The translations under genes were made by a program, and so were the position numbers. From Paenibacillus sp. SYP-B3998 (GTDB taxonomy: Bacteria > Bacillota > Bacilli > Paenibacillales > NBRC-103111): a stretch of 64,000 nucleotides of DNA. The stretch is taken from contig NZ_JAAIKC010000008.1 in assembly GCF_010820665.1 (NCBI RefSeq), positions 124,001-188,000 of the forward strand. The letters run 5' to 3'. Below, piece by piece: positions 1 through 8,073 of the stretch (position 1 is its first letter; each line of letters starts with the position of its first letter). The notes beneath the pieces were generated by a model. It saw nothing but the letters and a program-made list of their open reading frames with translations. It did no database searches and was not told where the DNA came from.

Positions 1-1
1 A

Positions 2-181
2 TGTTCGAATGCAAATGGCATCCATCTGTTAAATGTCTTCGAATTAAATATGTTTCAGTTCAATGATCAATTTAATCGTATGAAATTACTTGATGAATAT
101 GAAGTGAATATTCAAGCATTGCTGCATGGGGCGGACGCAAAAGGAATACAATTCACGCATTGGATATCTAAATTAAAGTAG
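2..181 (+). CDS. C-terminal fragment of an unrecognised phage protein
   Basis: An open frame enters from the left edge and ends at TAG 179-181, giving 59 residues ending in HWISKLK. It lies 48 bases before the tail tube gene in the same direction, so it is probably a head-tail joining or tail-completion gene by position. The fragment is too short to recognise a family. The next gene has its own AGGAGG site, so the two are separately initiated. Confidence 0.55.
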   Translation, partial: CSNANGIHLLNVFELNMFQFNDQFNRMKLLDEYEVNIQALLHGADAKGIQFTHWISKLK

Positions 182-229
182 GAGAAAATCCTGCTTATTA
201 TATGTAACTACTAGGAGGAATTATTTATT

Positions 230-1009
230 ATGCAATACGGATCACGCGAGATTTGCAACGTTGTTTTGAAGGATATTAAAACGAAAGAACCGGTAGTCTA
301 TCTTGAGAGCTTAACGACAGCTGATATTGATGTAAAGGGAACGACGGTTTGGGCGAAGGGCGGCAGAGGCGCACCCAAGAGAATTGGTTGGGATTCTGAG
401 AAAGATATTACGCAGAAAATGGAGTCGGCGCTAATTACTAAAGAGGCCTTCGGAGTACTAGCAGGCAGTAAATTTAGTGCAACTACGAAGCCGGTTCATA
501 AAAAAGAGGTCCTAACCGTCGTTGATGATGCAACGGATAAGAGTGTAACACTTTCTGCAAAGCCAACCGCGACAGCGGGTTACCTTACTTTCTTTTATAA
601 AACAGATGACGGCTCCAGTATCGGGGAGAAATTGACAGCTACTGTAACTACAACTGGAACAGGCGCGGCAGCCGTAACCAAAGCTAAGTTTACAGGCGCT
701 CCAGTGTTAGCTACTGGCGATATTGTCATTGTTGATTATTATGTAGATGCTCCTGCAAAGTCACAAACCATCTCGATTGATGCAGATAAATTCCCTGGCA
801 CTTACATGCTTGAGGGAGAAACGATCTGGAGAAATGAAGCAGGACACGATGTACCTGCACTTTACACGATTCCCAAGCTAAAGATTTCGCCAAACTTTGT
901 CATCTCGATGGCTATGAACGGCGAGCCTAAACCGTTCCACTTCGAAGCGGCGATTTTGAAAGACAGCAAATCACAATCCATGATTCTTATTGATTTGCTA
1001 GAAGAGTAA
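230..1009 (+). CDS. Phage major tail tube protein
   Basis: A 259-residue protein that would polymerise into the tail tube. The N-terminal half contains a segment around residues 50-80 (RIGWDSEKDI, ALITKEAF) of the type seen in tail tube and structural proteins of Bacillus and Listeria phages. The middle (about residues 85-185) is rich in Thr, Ala and Val and looks like an inserted Ig-like beta domain. The last 70 residues return to a tail-tube-like fold. The ATG at 230 follows AGGAGG at 213-218. Its place directly before a chaperone-like gene and the tape measure supports the call. The exact family is inferred mainly from position and size. Confidence 0.7.
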   Translation: MQYGSREICNVVLKDIKTKEPVVYLESLTTADIDVKGTTVWAKGGRGAPKRIGWDSEKDITQKMESALITKEAFGVLAGSKFSATTKPVHKKEVLTVVDDATDKSVTLSAKPTATAGYLTFFYKTDDGSSIGEKLTATVTTTGTGAAAVTKAKFTGAPVLATGDIVIVDYYVDAPAKSQTISIDADKFPGTYMLEGETIWRNEAGHDVPALYTIPKLKISPNFVISMAMNGEPKPFHFEAAILKDSKSQSMILIDLLEE

Positions 1010-1018
1010 ACATGCGAA

Positions 1019-1050
1019 GGCAGAGGATTAAAGCTCCTCTGCCTTTTATT
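1019..1050 (+). terminator. Hairpin with T-run after tail tube gene
   Basis: An 8-bp perfect stem GGCAGAGG (1019-1026) and CCTCTGCC (1036-1043) with a short loop, followed by TTTTATTT. It has the form of an intrinsic terminator but sits inside the tail operon. It may act as an attenuator that leaves more tail tube transcript than downstream transcript. Confidence 0.7.
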
Positions 1051-1135
1051 TAATAAGGATTTTCTTATTGAGTGACTCTTACAATAAGGGTTTTTGAAAA
1101 TGATAATTCTAAAACGATATAAGGGAGAGATTGGA

Positions 1136-1606
1136 TTGAGTAAAAATGTAAAGAACCTGTCAGTAGCAGTAGTTAAGAAACAAAATGCACAAATGTATAA
1201 AGACAAGAAAACGATTCACTTTGAGAATGCAAAGCTGCTTGTTGATATTGTATTTCGTCCGTCTAAAAAAAGCCTAGTTATTGCTGAAATGCTGGATGTT
1301 CTAAAAGAAGCTATGTTAGAGAATCAAAAAATTGATTCTGCAAAAGGGATTGCACTAAGTACAATGTTGATTATCAAGCACTTCACTTCCATTGAAACGG
1401 ATGCTCAAGGGTATAACGGTTTGCTTGATATGCTAGTACAGTTAAATGACGGTGAGTACACTCCGAAAATTATTGAATCGTTTGAGCAAATCGAACTAGA
1501 GAAAATGTTCAGTGAGCTGAGTAACTCAATGGAACTTGTAAAGAAGCAACTAGATAATGACTTTGGAGACACAATAAAAGAGGCTGAAGCTAATAGACTT
1601 CAATAA
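1136..1606 (+). CDS. Phage tail assembly chaperone-like protein
   Basis: A 156-residue mostly helical, lysine- and glutamate-rich protein. Its place between the tail tube and tape measure genes, and its size, match the gpG-type tail assembly chaperones that coat the tape measure before tube polymerisation. I place the start at TTG 1136, with GGGAG (1123-1127) eight bases upstream. A TTG at 1094 would add 14 residues but has no good ribosome site. No programmed-frameshift partner is visible: the small ORF downstream is closed by an in-frame stop at 1617. No sequence motif proves the family. Confidence 0.6.
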   Translation: MSKNVKNLSVAVVKKQNAQMYKDKKTIHFENAKLLVDIVFRPSKKSLVIAEMLDVLKEAMLENQKIDSAKGIALSTMLIIKHFTSIETDAQGYNGLLDMLVQLNDGEYTPKIIESFEQIELEKMFSELSNSMELVKKQLDNDFGDTIKEAEANRLQ

Positions 1607-1637
1607 TATAGAAATTTAATTAAGGAGAAACCGATTA

Positions 1638-1772
1638 ATGAAATACGAATTTGATGAAGCAACATTGAAAAATTTGACGGTGTTTTTAGCAAGAGTGAAT
1701 CTTACTGGTGCAGAAGTCTCGGAATTTAATAAGATTATTCAGGTATTATCGAATCCTATTAACGAAGAATAA
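1638..1772 (+). CDS. Small phage protein of unknown function (44 aa)
   Basis: ATG 1638 with AAGGAG (1622-1627) upstream encodes 44 residues (MKYEFDEATL to NPINEE). It is acidic and probably one or two helices. It lies just after the chaperone-like gene and before a hairpin that precedes the tape measure gene. By position it could be the second chaperone component, made here by separate initiation and not by frameshift. I do not recognise the sequence. Confidence 0.6.
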   Translation: MKYEFDEATLKNLTVFLARVNLTGAEVSEFNKIIQVLSNPINEE

Positions 1773-1869
1773 ATAGTGATAAATTCTAGATCGAACATTC
1801 TACATCATTTCAATGGTGTAGGACATTGGGTTAAGAATTACGGCAACAACCAAGTATTGCTTTACTATA

Positions 1870-1899
1870 GGGACAGTCTATTGACTGTTCCTTTTTTTA
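1870..1899 (+). terminator. Hairpin with T-run before tape measure gene
   Basis: Stem GGGACAGTC (1870-1878) pairs with GACTGTTCC (1883-1891) across a 4-base loop with one G-T pair, then TTTTTTTATT. It is 27 bases before the tape measure start. It looks like a full intrinsic terminator or attenuator inside the operon. Confidence 0.75.
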
Positions 1900-1925
1900 T
1901 TATCCTAAAAAGGAGAGAAACAATA

Positions 1926-4900
1926 ATGGCAGAGGAAAATCTACGCATATCCATTCAAGCTAGTTTAAATAGGGCAGATTTAATTACTGATATAAATAAA
2001 GCAATACAGCAGATTGAGAATGATCCTAAGTTACAGAGGATTAAGATTAAACTTAAAATTGATATTGAATCGAGGATTTTTGAGACGTTATCTAATTTTG
2101 ATAAGATTATTAATAAAATTACACAGTCAACTAACCAGATTAAAGCATTGACACCTGCAACAGAGAACTTTAGGAGTGAGGCTTCACGTCTAACAAATGA
2201 GCTTGATAAAGTAGGCGCATCTGCTCAAGTTAGTTCTGGTCATGCTATTAATTTTGGAGAAGTGCTGAAATCTTCAATGACTAAGGTGTCTACCTTTATT
2301 ATAGGTGGAAGCTTAAGCACAGCACCTTATCAATTCATAAAAGACGGGATATCTTATGTAAACGAATTGAACAAATCCTTAACTGAATTATCTATTGTTA
2401 CGATGAAGAGTCAAACTGAAGTAGCTAAATACGGTACGCAGTTCCATTCAATGGGTATGGAAATGGGGATTTCAACTCAAGAATTAGCACGAGTTGGAGT
2501 AGAGTTTGCTCGACAGGGTCTGGCACCCGAAGAAGCTAAAAAGAGGATGGCAGCAACTGTTCAATTTGCTAAGATAAGTAACCTTGATTACAGCACATCA
2601 AATAAGATATTATCAGCAACCGTTAGTTCAATGGGGGTTGATATTAATAGGGCTGCTGACGTATTTTCATATATGGGTGATGCCACTGCTACTTCCGCAG
2701 ATAAAATTGGTGTTGCCATACAAAGAGTCGGTGGTACAGCAGGGGCAGTCGGTGTTGAGTTTGAGAAAGTATCAAGTTGGATAGCTACAATTTCGTCAAG
2801 AACAAGTGAGTCGGCATCAACCGTTGGTGATTCGATTAAATCAATCTTAGCGAGATTTAAATCATTAAAAGAGCGTGGAATTGACAATTCTGATGGCACA
2901 AGTACAAAACAGGTTGCTAAAGCGTTTAATGAAATCGGAGTCCAACTTATCGATGCACATGGGAATTTCCGTAACTTTGGCAATGTGATGGATGAAATTG
3001 GAGTTAAATGGAGCACCCTGTCTGTTGGACAGCGTGAATTTATTGCAAATATAGGAGCAGGAACTTTACAACAAAGTAAATTTTCAAGCTTAATGGATGG
3101 CTACGGAGAGTCGGTTGGCTTATATAAAAAATCACTTGACTCTGCTGAAATTGCCCAACAGAAATTTAATCTCTACCAAGAAGGCACAGAAGCGAAACTT
3201 ACAAAACTAAATAATGCATTCACTGGTATATTCCAGTCTTCATTTGAATCTAGTTCAATTAACACAGCGATTAGTGTTTTAACCAGTTTCACTACAGGAA
3301 TAGACTCCCTTGTGAAGGCATCTGGAGCAATTCCTCTTTCATTTGGACTAATAGGAGCAGCTACAATAGCTTTAAATAGTCAAGTTAGAGCCACGGTAGT
3401 TGAAGGTAAACTACTTGATTCCATTTTTAAAGGTTTAGCAGTTTCTGCTGAAGTGTTTGCTAAAGCTACAAGAGTAGCTTTAACTTCTACACTTGTTGGG
3501 ATTGGAATTTTTGCTATCAGTTTTGCTTTAGAAAAATTGATCGGTTTGTATTACGATACTGACAAGGCTCAAACACAAACGTTTGAATCTTTAAAGGAAA
3601 ATGTTAATAAATCTCAAGAAGCAACAACTAAACTTTCACTACTGAATGATCAGTACAAGTCGAATAAAACATCTCAAGTAGAACTGAATAATGTTCGACA
3701 ACAAATGATATCTTTAATGCCTGAAGTTATTGATCACTACGATTCAGAAGGTAATGCAGTATTTAAAACAGGTCAAGAAATTGATGAGCTTATTACTAAA
3801 GAAAAGGAACTTCATCTACAAAGAAAGAAAAACTTTGCCGATACTCTTACGGAAAATCTAAAACCCAATGCAGGGTATATTAGTAAAAGTTATAGTATTA
3901 TTGCTGACACCACAGAAAATTCTGATTACCTAAAAGCTAGGTTGGAAGCATTGAAATATGCTGAAGACTACATAAATGAAAATAGTCTGATGAGTTTGGA
4001 TAAGTTTTCTAAAGGATATACCGATAAAATGGATGCTTTACAAACAAACATACGAGAGATATTTGTTAAAAACAACTCATTTAATTCGGATACTTTTTTA
4101 TCCTCCGAACTTATAAATTTCAATGGAAACCTAGGAAATGCTGTTGAGGATGCTCGAAATAAACTTGGTAAAGTTAATTCAACTGTAGTGGATGAGACTG
4201 CAAAGATAAAAGAGAACTTAAAGAAATTTTCAGAAGGATTTAAAGTAATAAACGATGTTTTAGTTGAAGAATATGGAATAAAAGATAAAAACGTTAAAGT
4301 ATTTCTCGATAAATTTTCAAACAGTTTTGTTAAATCGAGTGGCGTCAACAAAGATAACTATAAGGAGATCATAGGAAACTACCGCAATCTAGCTGAAGAT
4401 ATAAGTACAGCAGTTACAGATAAAGAGATTGATTTGAGTAAGATGATCCAAATAGGTAACTTTGATGAGTTAGGTAAAATATTCAGTAAAAATGGGATAC
4501 CTCTTGATATTTTCAATAAATCAATAGATGACTTTCAAAGAGGTCTATCTACAGGGAACAAAGAAACTGTAAAGGCAATTAATAATGCAAGTATGTTGGA
4601 AATCAACATGGCTAACGCCGAAAAATCAATTGCTACCCTAGCTACTTCGTACCAGAAACTGCAAAGCGGTGAACAGTTATCAGTTGATGAGACACTTAAA
4701 TTAGCAAAACAGTATCCTCAGTTAATGGCATACCTTGTTCAACATAATGGACTTATTGAAGATAAGGGCGCAATTCTAGAAATAGTAGCAAATAAGGAGA
4801 ATAATGCAAATTTAGCAGAAGCAGTGAGTTTAGAGAATAGTGTTACTAATACATATAACGCTCTTGAAGCTAAACGTAAAATGTATCTTGACTATTATGA

Positions 4901-7226
4901 AATGAAAGATGCCGGAATAAATATAGACGTAATTCAGTTCGGATTAGATAAAAAATATACTGGAAAATTGTCAGTAGAAGAAAAGGACGCTCTAGATAAG
5001 GAAATTGCTGCACAAAAGAAAGTAGTTCAGGATGCTCATTTAAAAGTTCAGCTTCTTTCCAAGCCAATTAATTTAGCCACCTATGGGAAATCGCCAAGCA
5101 AGCCTAAATCTGAATCTTCTTCCGTAGATGAATCAGATAAACCCAAAATTACTGATGTATATGAGCAGAAACTCACTGCTGTTGATGCTAAAATCAAAGA
5201 ATCTCAAGCTATCCAGAATAATTACACCGATGCACAACAGGAATTCCGAGATGAATTAGCGACACAAATTAACTTATACAAAGAAAAGCAAAAGCTTGTT
5301 CATGAGGAAGCTGTTGCATTGCGCAGCTCTAATGTTGAAATTGAAAAGCGGTTGTCAGCTGAAAAGCTCACTCAAAAACAACAAAATGATTTAAATAAGC
5401 AGCTTAATGATAATAAAAATAAGATTTTTGATCTTTCAGCCGCGTGGTTCGATTATGAAAAATCTGCTTCTGATGCTAACAGAAAACTAAAAGAGATTTT
5501 ATTTAACTCTTCAAAAGATTGGATAAGCAACGAAAAGGCATCAATGGAATTATTGGGCAAGTCCGAAGTCGAAGTCGCTCAAATGGTTTATGATGCTTGG
5601 AAACGTGTTAGAGATAATCGTGATGAGTACACGCAAGATCAAAGAGAGGAAATCAACAAAAATCTTGTGCGAGCCAATAACGAATTAAAGAAATCTCAAA
5701 TGAATCATAGTGAGAAATGGATTTCCGAAGAAACTGATCGCATGATACTTGCTAGAAAGTCTGAGCTTGAAATTGCTCAAATGGTTTTAGATTCACGTAA
5801 ACGTATGGCGAATGATCTATGGACAAAGGAACGAGAAATAACTTCGCTTACTACTTCTGAACAACTGAAAGCAGATAAAGAAGTTTATGAAGCACGTAAG
5901 AAGTTAGATGATTTACAAAAGACAAATCAGGATAAAGTTACTAATAATGCAAAAGATGTAGTTAGTAAAATTAAAGATGCTTACAACGATTATTATGATG
6001 GCCTGATCGAAGCGGAAAATAAGCGACATGATGCAGTTAATAAAAATCTCGATGATGAAATGTCTAAGTATGAGGAAAGTATAAATCTCATTAAGAAATC
6101 AATGAGCCGTGAATCTAATGCGGAAGAGTACGACAAGTCGTTGTCTAAAGCCCAGGCAGAAGCACAAGATATTCAAAACCAACGAAATCTTATTTCATTG
6201 GATAATTCAATAGAGGGTCAGGCAAAGCTTAAGGATATTGATAAGCAGTATGCGGATAAGCAAGATGAAATCCAGAAGATGCAAAATGATCGAACAAAGA
6301 AACTCCGTGAAGACAACTTGGATGATATGCTGGAAGCTGAAAAGAAAAAAGTGGATGCAGCTAAGAAAACTGAAGATACTCAGAACATTACAAAGAAGAA
6401 TTCTTTGGACGCACAAAAGAAAGCATCTGAATTATACTGGCAGAATATCGTCAATGACACAGCTCTATTCAGTAAATTTCAAAGTGATATTATTGGCGGT
6501 CATTTTGACGAAATTACTGGTAAAATGGAAGGATTTAAAAACAATATATCCAGTATATCTTCGATTATTGGAGATGCGCTTACAAGTGGTATTACTGAAA
6601 AGTTACAGAATGCTATAAATTTAGTTAAGGCATACAGTTCAAATCCAACTAGTGATGGTTTGAATTCAAATCCTAAGAATTCTTCTGGATCGACTTCATC
6701 AGGATATTATGTACCTACCAACGATAGAGAATCGCACATTAGGGACATGATGAAACGAAATAGTGATTCTTGGAAGAACACGACGGATAGTGAAAAACGT
6801 AAACAACTTGAACAATCAAATAGAGATTGGGCTTCTGAGCTAGGTTCTGGCGTAACATATAGCAATGGGATTTGGTATAAAGGTGGTTTGCAGCTTTATC
6901 ATAACGGTGGGGAAGTAGGTATAAACACATCCTCTGGAAACTGGTTGCACAGATTGCTTAATCTTGGTATTGGAGAAATTCCAACAATTTTGAAGCAAGG
7001 TGAGTTAGTACTACAAAATCCCGTTGGTGCAATAAATAATTTACTAAATAATATTAAGTTAGCTGATTTCACCAATATTGCTCCGAAGTCTGCAATCGCT
7101 GGAGCGAGTGGAGATACTAACTATCATTTTAATGTGAATATTGATAAGTTGTTGGGTGGTCAAGAAGGAGCGCATACTTTCTTTGCGGAGATAAAAAAAG
7201 GAATTCAGACAGGAAAGCATAGGTAG
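1926..7226 (+). CDS. Phage tail tape measure protein
   Basis: A 1766-residue protein that sets tail length and is ejected with the DNA. ATG 1926 follows AAGGAGAG; an upstream in-frame extension to 1776 would cross the hairpin and is not used. Residues about 90-330 hold the conserved tape-measure core typical of TP901-type proteins (segments such as YGTQFHSMGMEMGIS and VGVEFARQGL). Hydrophobic stretches follow around residues 440-560. Long charged coiled-coil-prone regions fill residues about 1090-1550. A Gly/Ser-rich part and the C-terminal segment GEIPTILKQGELVL complete it. It is the largest gene in the prophage and lies directly before dit, as usual. Confidence 0.92.
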   Translation: MAEENLRISIQASLNRADLITDINKAIQQIENDPKLQRIKIKLKIDIESRIFETLSNFDKIINKITQSTNQIKALTPATENFRSEASRLTNELDKVGASAQVSSGHAINFGEVLKSSMTKVSTFIIGGSLSTAPYQFIKDGISYVNELNKSLTELSIVTMKSQTEVAKYGTQFHSMGMEMGISTQELARVGVEFARQGLAPEEAKKRMAATVQFAKISNLDYSTSNKILSATVSSMGVDINRAADVFSYMGDATATSADKIGVAIQRVGGTAGAVGVEFEKVSSWIATISSRTSESASTVGDSIKSILARFKSLKERGIDNSDGTSTKQVAKAFNEIGVQLIDAHGNFRNFGNVMDEIGVKWSTLSVGQREFIANIGAGTLQQSKFSSLMDGYGESVGLYKKSLDSAEIAQQKFNLYQEGTEAKLTKLNNAFTGIFQSSFESSSINTAISVLTSFTTGIDSLVKASGAIPLSFGLIGAATIALNSQVRATVVEGKLLDSIFKGLAVSAEVFAKATRVALTSTLVGIGIFAISFALEKLIGLYYDTDKAQTQTFESLKENVNKSQEATTKLSLLNDQYKSNKTSQVELNNVRQQMISLMPEVIDHYDSEGNAVFKTGQEIDELITKEKELHLQRKKNFADTLTENLKPNAGYISKSYSIIADTTENSDYLKARLEALKYAEDYINENSLMSLDKFSKGYTDKMDALQTNIREIFVKNNSFNSDTFLSSELINFNGNLGNAVEDARNKLGKVNSTVVDETAKIKENLKKFSEGFKVINDVLVEEYGIKDKNVKVFLDKFSNSFVKSSGVNKDNYKEIIGNYRNLAEDISTAVTDKEIDLSKMIQIGNFDELGKIFSKNGIPLDIFNKSIDDFQRGLSTGNKETVKAINNASMLEINMANAEKSIATLATSYQKLQSGEQLSVDETLKLAKQYPQLMAYLVQHNGLIEDKGAILEIVANKENNANLAEAVSLENSVTNTYNALEAKRKMYLDYYEMKDAGINIDVIQFGLDKKYTGKLSVEEKDALDKEIAAQKKVVQDAHLKVQLLSKPINLATYGKSPSKPKSESSSVDESDKPKITDVYEQKLTAVDAKIKESQAIQNNYTDAQQEFRDELATQINLYKEKQKLVHEEAVALRSSNVEIEKRLSAEKLTQKQQNDLNKQLNDNKNKIFDLSAAWFDYEKSASDANRKLKEILFNSSKDWISNEKASMELLGKSEVEVAQMVYDAWKRVRDNRDEYTQDQREEINKNLVRANNELKKSQMNHSEKWISEETDRMILARKSELEIAQMVLDSRKRMANDLWTKEREITSLTTSEQLKADKEVYEARKKLDDLQKTNQDKVTNNAKDVVSKIKDAYNDYYDGLIEAENKRHDAVNKNLDDEMSKYEESINLIKKSMSRESNAEEYDKSLSKAQAEAQDIQNQRNLISLDNSIEGQAKLKDIDKQYADKQDEIQKMQNDRTKKLREDNLDDMLEAEKKKVDAAKKTEDTQNITKKNSLDAQKKASELYWQNIVNDTALFSKFQSDIIGGHFDEITGKMEGFKNNISSISSIIGDALTSGITEKLQNAINLVKAYSSNPTSDGLNSNPKNSSGSTSSGYYVPTNDRESHIRDMMKRNSDSWKNTTDSEKRKQLEQSNRDWASELGSGVTYSNGIWYKGGLQLYHNGGEVGINTSSGNWLHRLLNLGIGEIPTILKQGELVLQNPVGAINNLLNNIKLADFTNIAPKSAIAGASGDTNYHFNVNIDKLLGGQEGAHTFFAEIKKGIQTGKHR

Positions 7227-7237
7227 ATATTATCGGA

Positions 7238-7262
7238 GGCTAGAGAAATCTAGTCTTTTTTT
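7238..7262 (+). terminator. Hairpin with T-run after tape measure gene
   Basis: Stem GGCTAGA (7238-7244), a GAAA tetraloop (7245-7248) and TCTAGTC (7249-7255) with one G-T pair, followed by seven Ts. It sits between the tape measure stop and the Dit ribosome site. Confidence 0.75.
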
Positions 7263-7279
7263 CATTTGGAGGTGAACTT

Positions 7280-8065
7280 ATGACAATAGGATCAAGTATG
7301 TATTTTATTTTTAATGGTGTTACTTCTGAGTCTATGGGTATTTATAACGTCAACATGGAAAGCGGCATGCAAAAAGAGCCTTTTTCAGCTAATAGGACGA
7401 TTAAGGAACAAAAAATTAGAGGGAATGATAAACCCTATTTCCAAGAAATCGAACTTCAACCACTTGTATTAACTGTATGCTTTGCCTTTGAAGATAGGTG
7501 GGATTCGAATAAAATCCGCGAAGTAGCCAGATGGCTGCTAAGTCCGAAGTATTATGTCCCTCTCATATTCATGGAAGACGATGATGTAAGTAAAATATAT
7601 TATTGCCTCTGTGTGGACAGCCCTGAGCTAATCCATAACGGTTTGTCGCAAGGGTATATTAATCTGAAATTTCGCTGTGTAGATGCATATGCCTACACTC
7701 ATTACTACAATAAAACGATTGATTTATCTGCAAATCCATCTACAGGCACAATTTACAGTTTTGAAAATTTAGGCGATGAGGTTTGTAAGCCGATCATTCA
7801 TATTAATAAAATTGGTGATGGTCGTGTAAGTTTTATTAATTTATCTGATGGTGGAACGGAGTTTGCTATTCATAATTTGCTGAATAAAGAAATAATTGTA
7901 GTCGATTCAGAAGCCGAAATAATTGAAAGCAATATACCACTAACCAATAGATATAAAGATATAGAAGGTGATTTTGTAGGGTTACGAGCTTGGAGTATTA
8001 GCAATTTATTAATTAAAGGAACATGCGAATTGAAGTTTACCTATCAATTTAAGAGATTACAATAG
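7280..8065 (+). CDS. Distal tail protein (Dit, Sipho_tail family)
   Basis: A 261-residue protein with the N-terminal signature of the distal tail family: an early FNGV segment and the SESMGIYNVN strand, then an Ile/Leu-rich beta barrel and a later galectin-like half. Dit hexamers join the tail tube to the baseplate. ATG 7280 follows GGAGGTGA. It lies between the tape measure and the Tal-like gene, the invariant order in Gram-positive siphophages. Confidence 0.88.
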   Translation: MTIGSSMYFIFNGVTSESMGIYNVNMESGMQKEPFSANRTIKEQKIRGNDKPYFQEIELQPLVLTVCFAFEDRWDSNKIREVARWLLSPKYYVPLIFMEDDDVSKIYYCLCVDSPELIHNGLSQGYINLKFRCVDAYAYTHYYNKTIDLSANPSTGTIYSFENLGDEVCKPIIHINKIGDGRVSFINLSDGGTEFAIHNLLNKEIIVVDSEAEIIESNIPLTNRYKDIEGDFVGLRAWSISNLLIKGTCELKFTYQFKRLQ

Positions 8066-8073
8066 GAAATAAG

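Noticed and set aside
1560..1680. Programmed frameshift joining the tail chaperone gene to the next small ORF
   Set aside because: The frame of the small ORF is closed by TAA at 1617, after the upstream stop, and the small ORF has its own AAGGAG site and ATG. No slippery sequence is seen.
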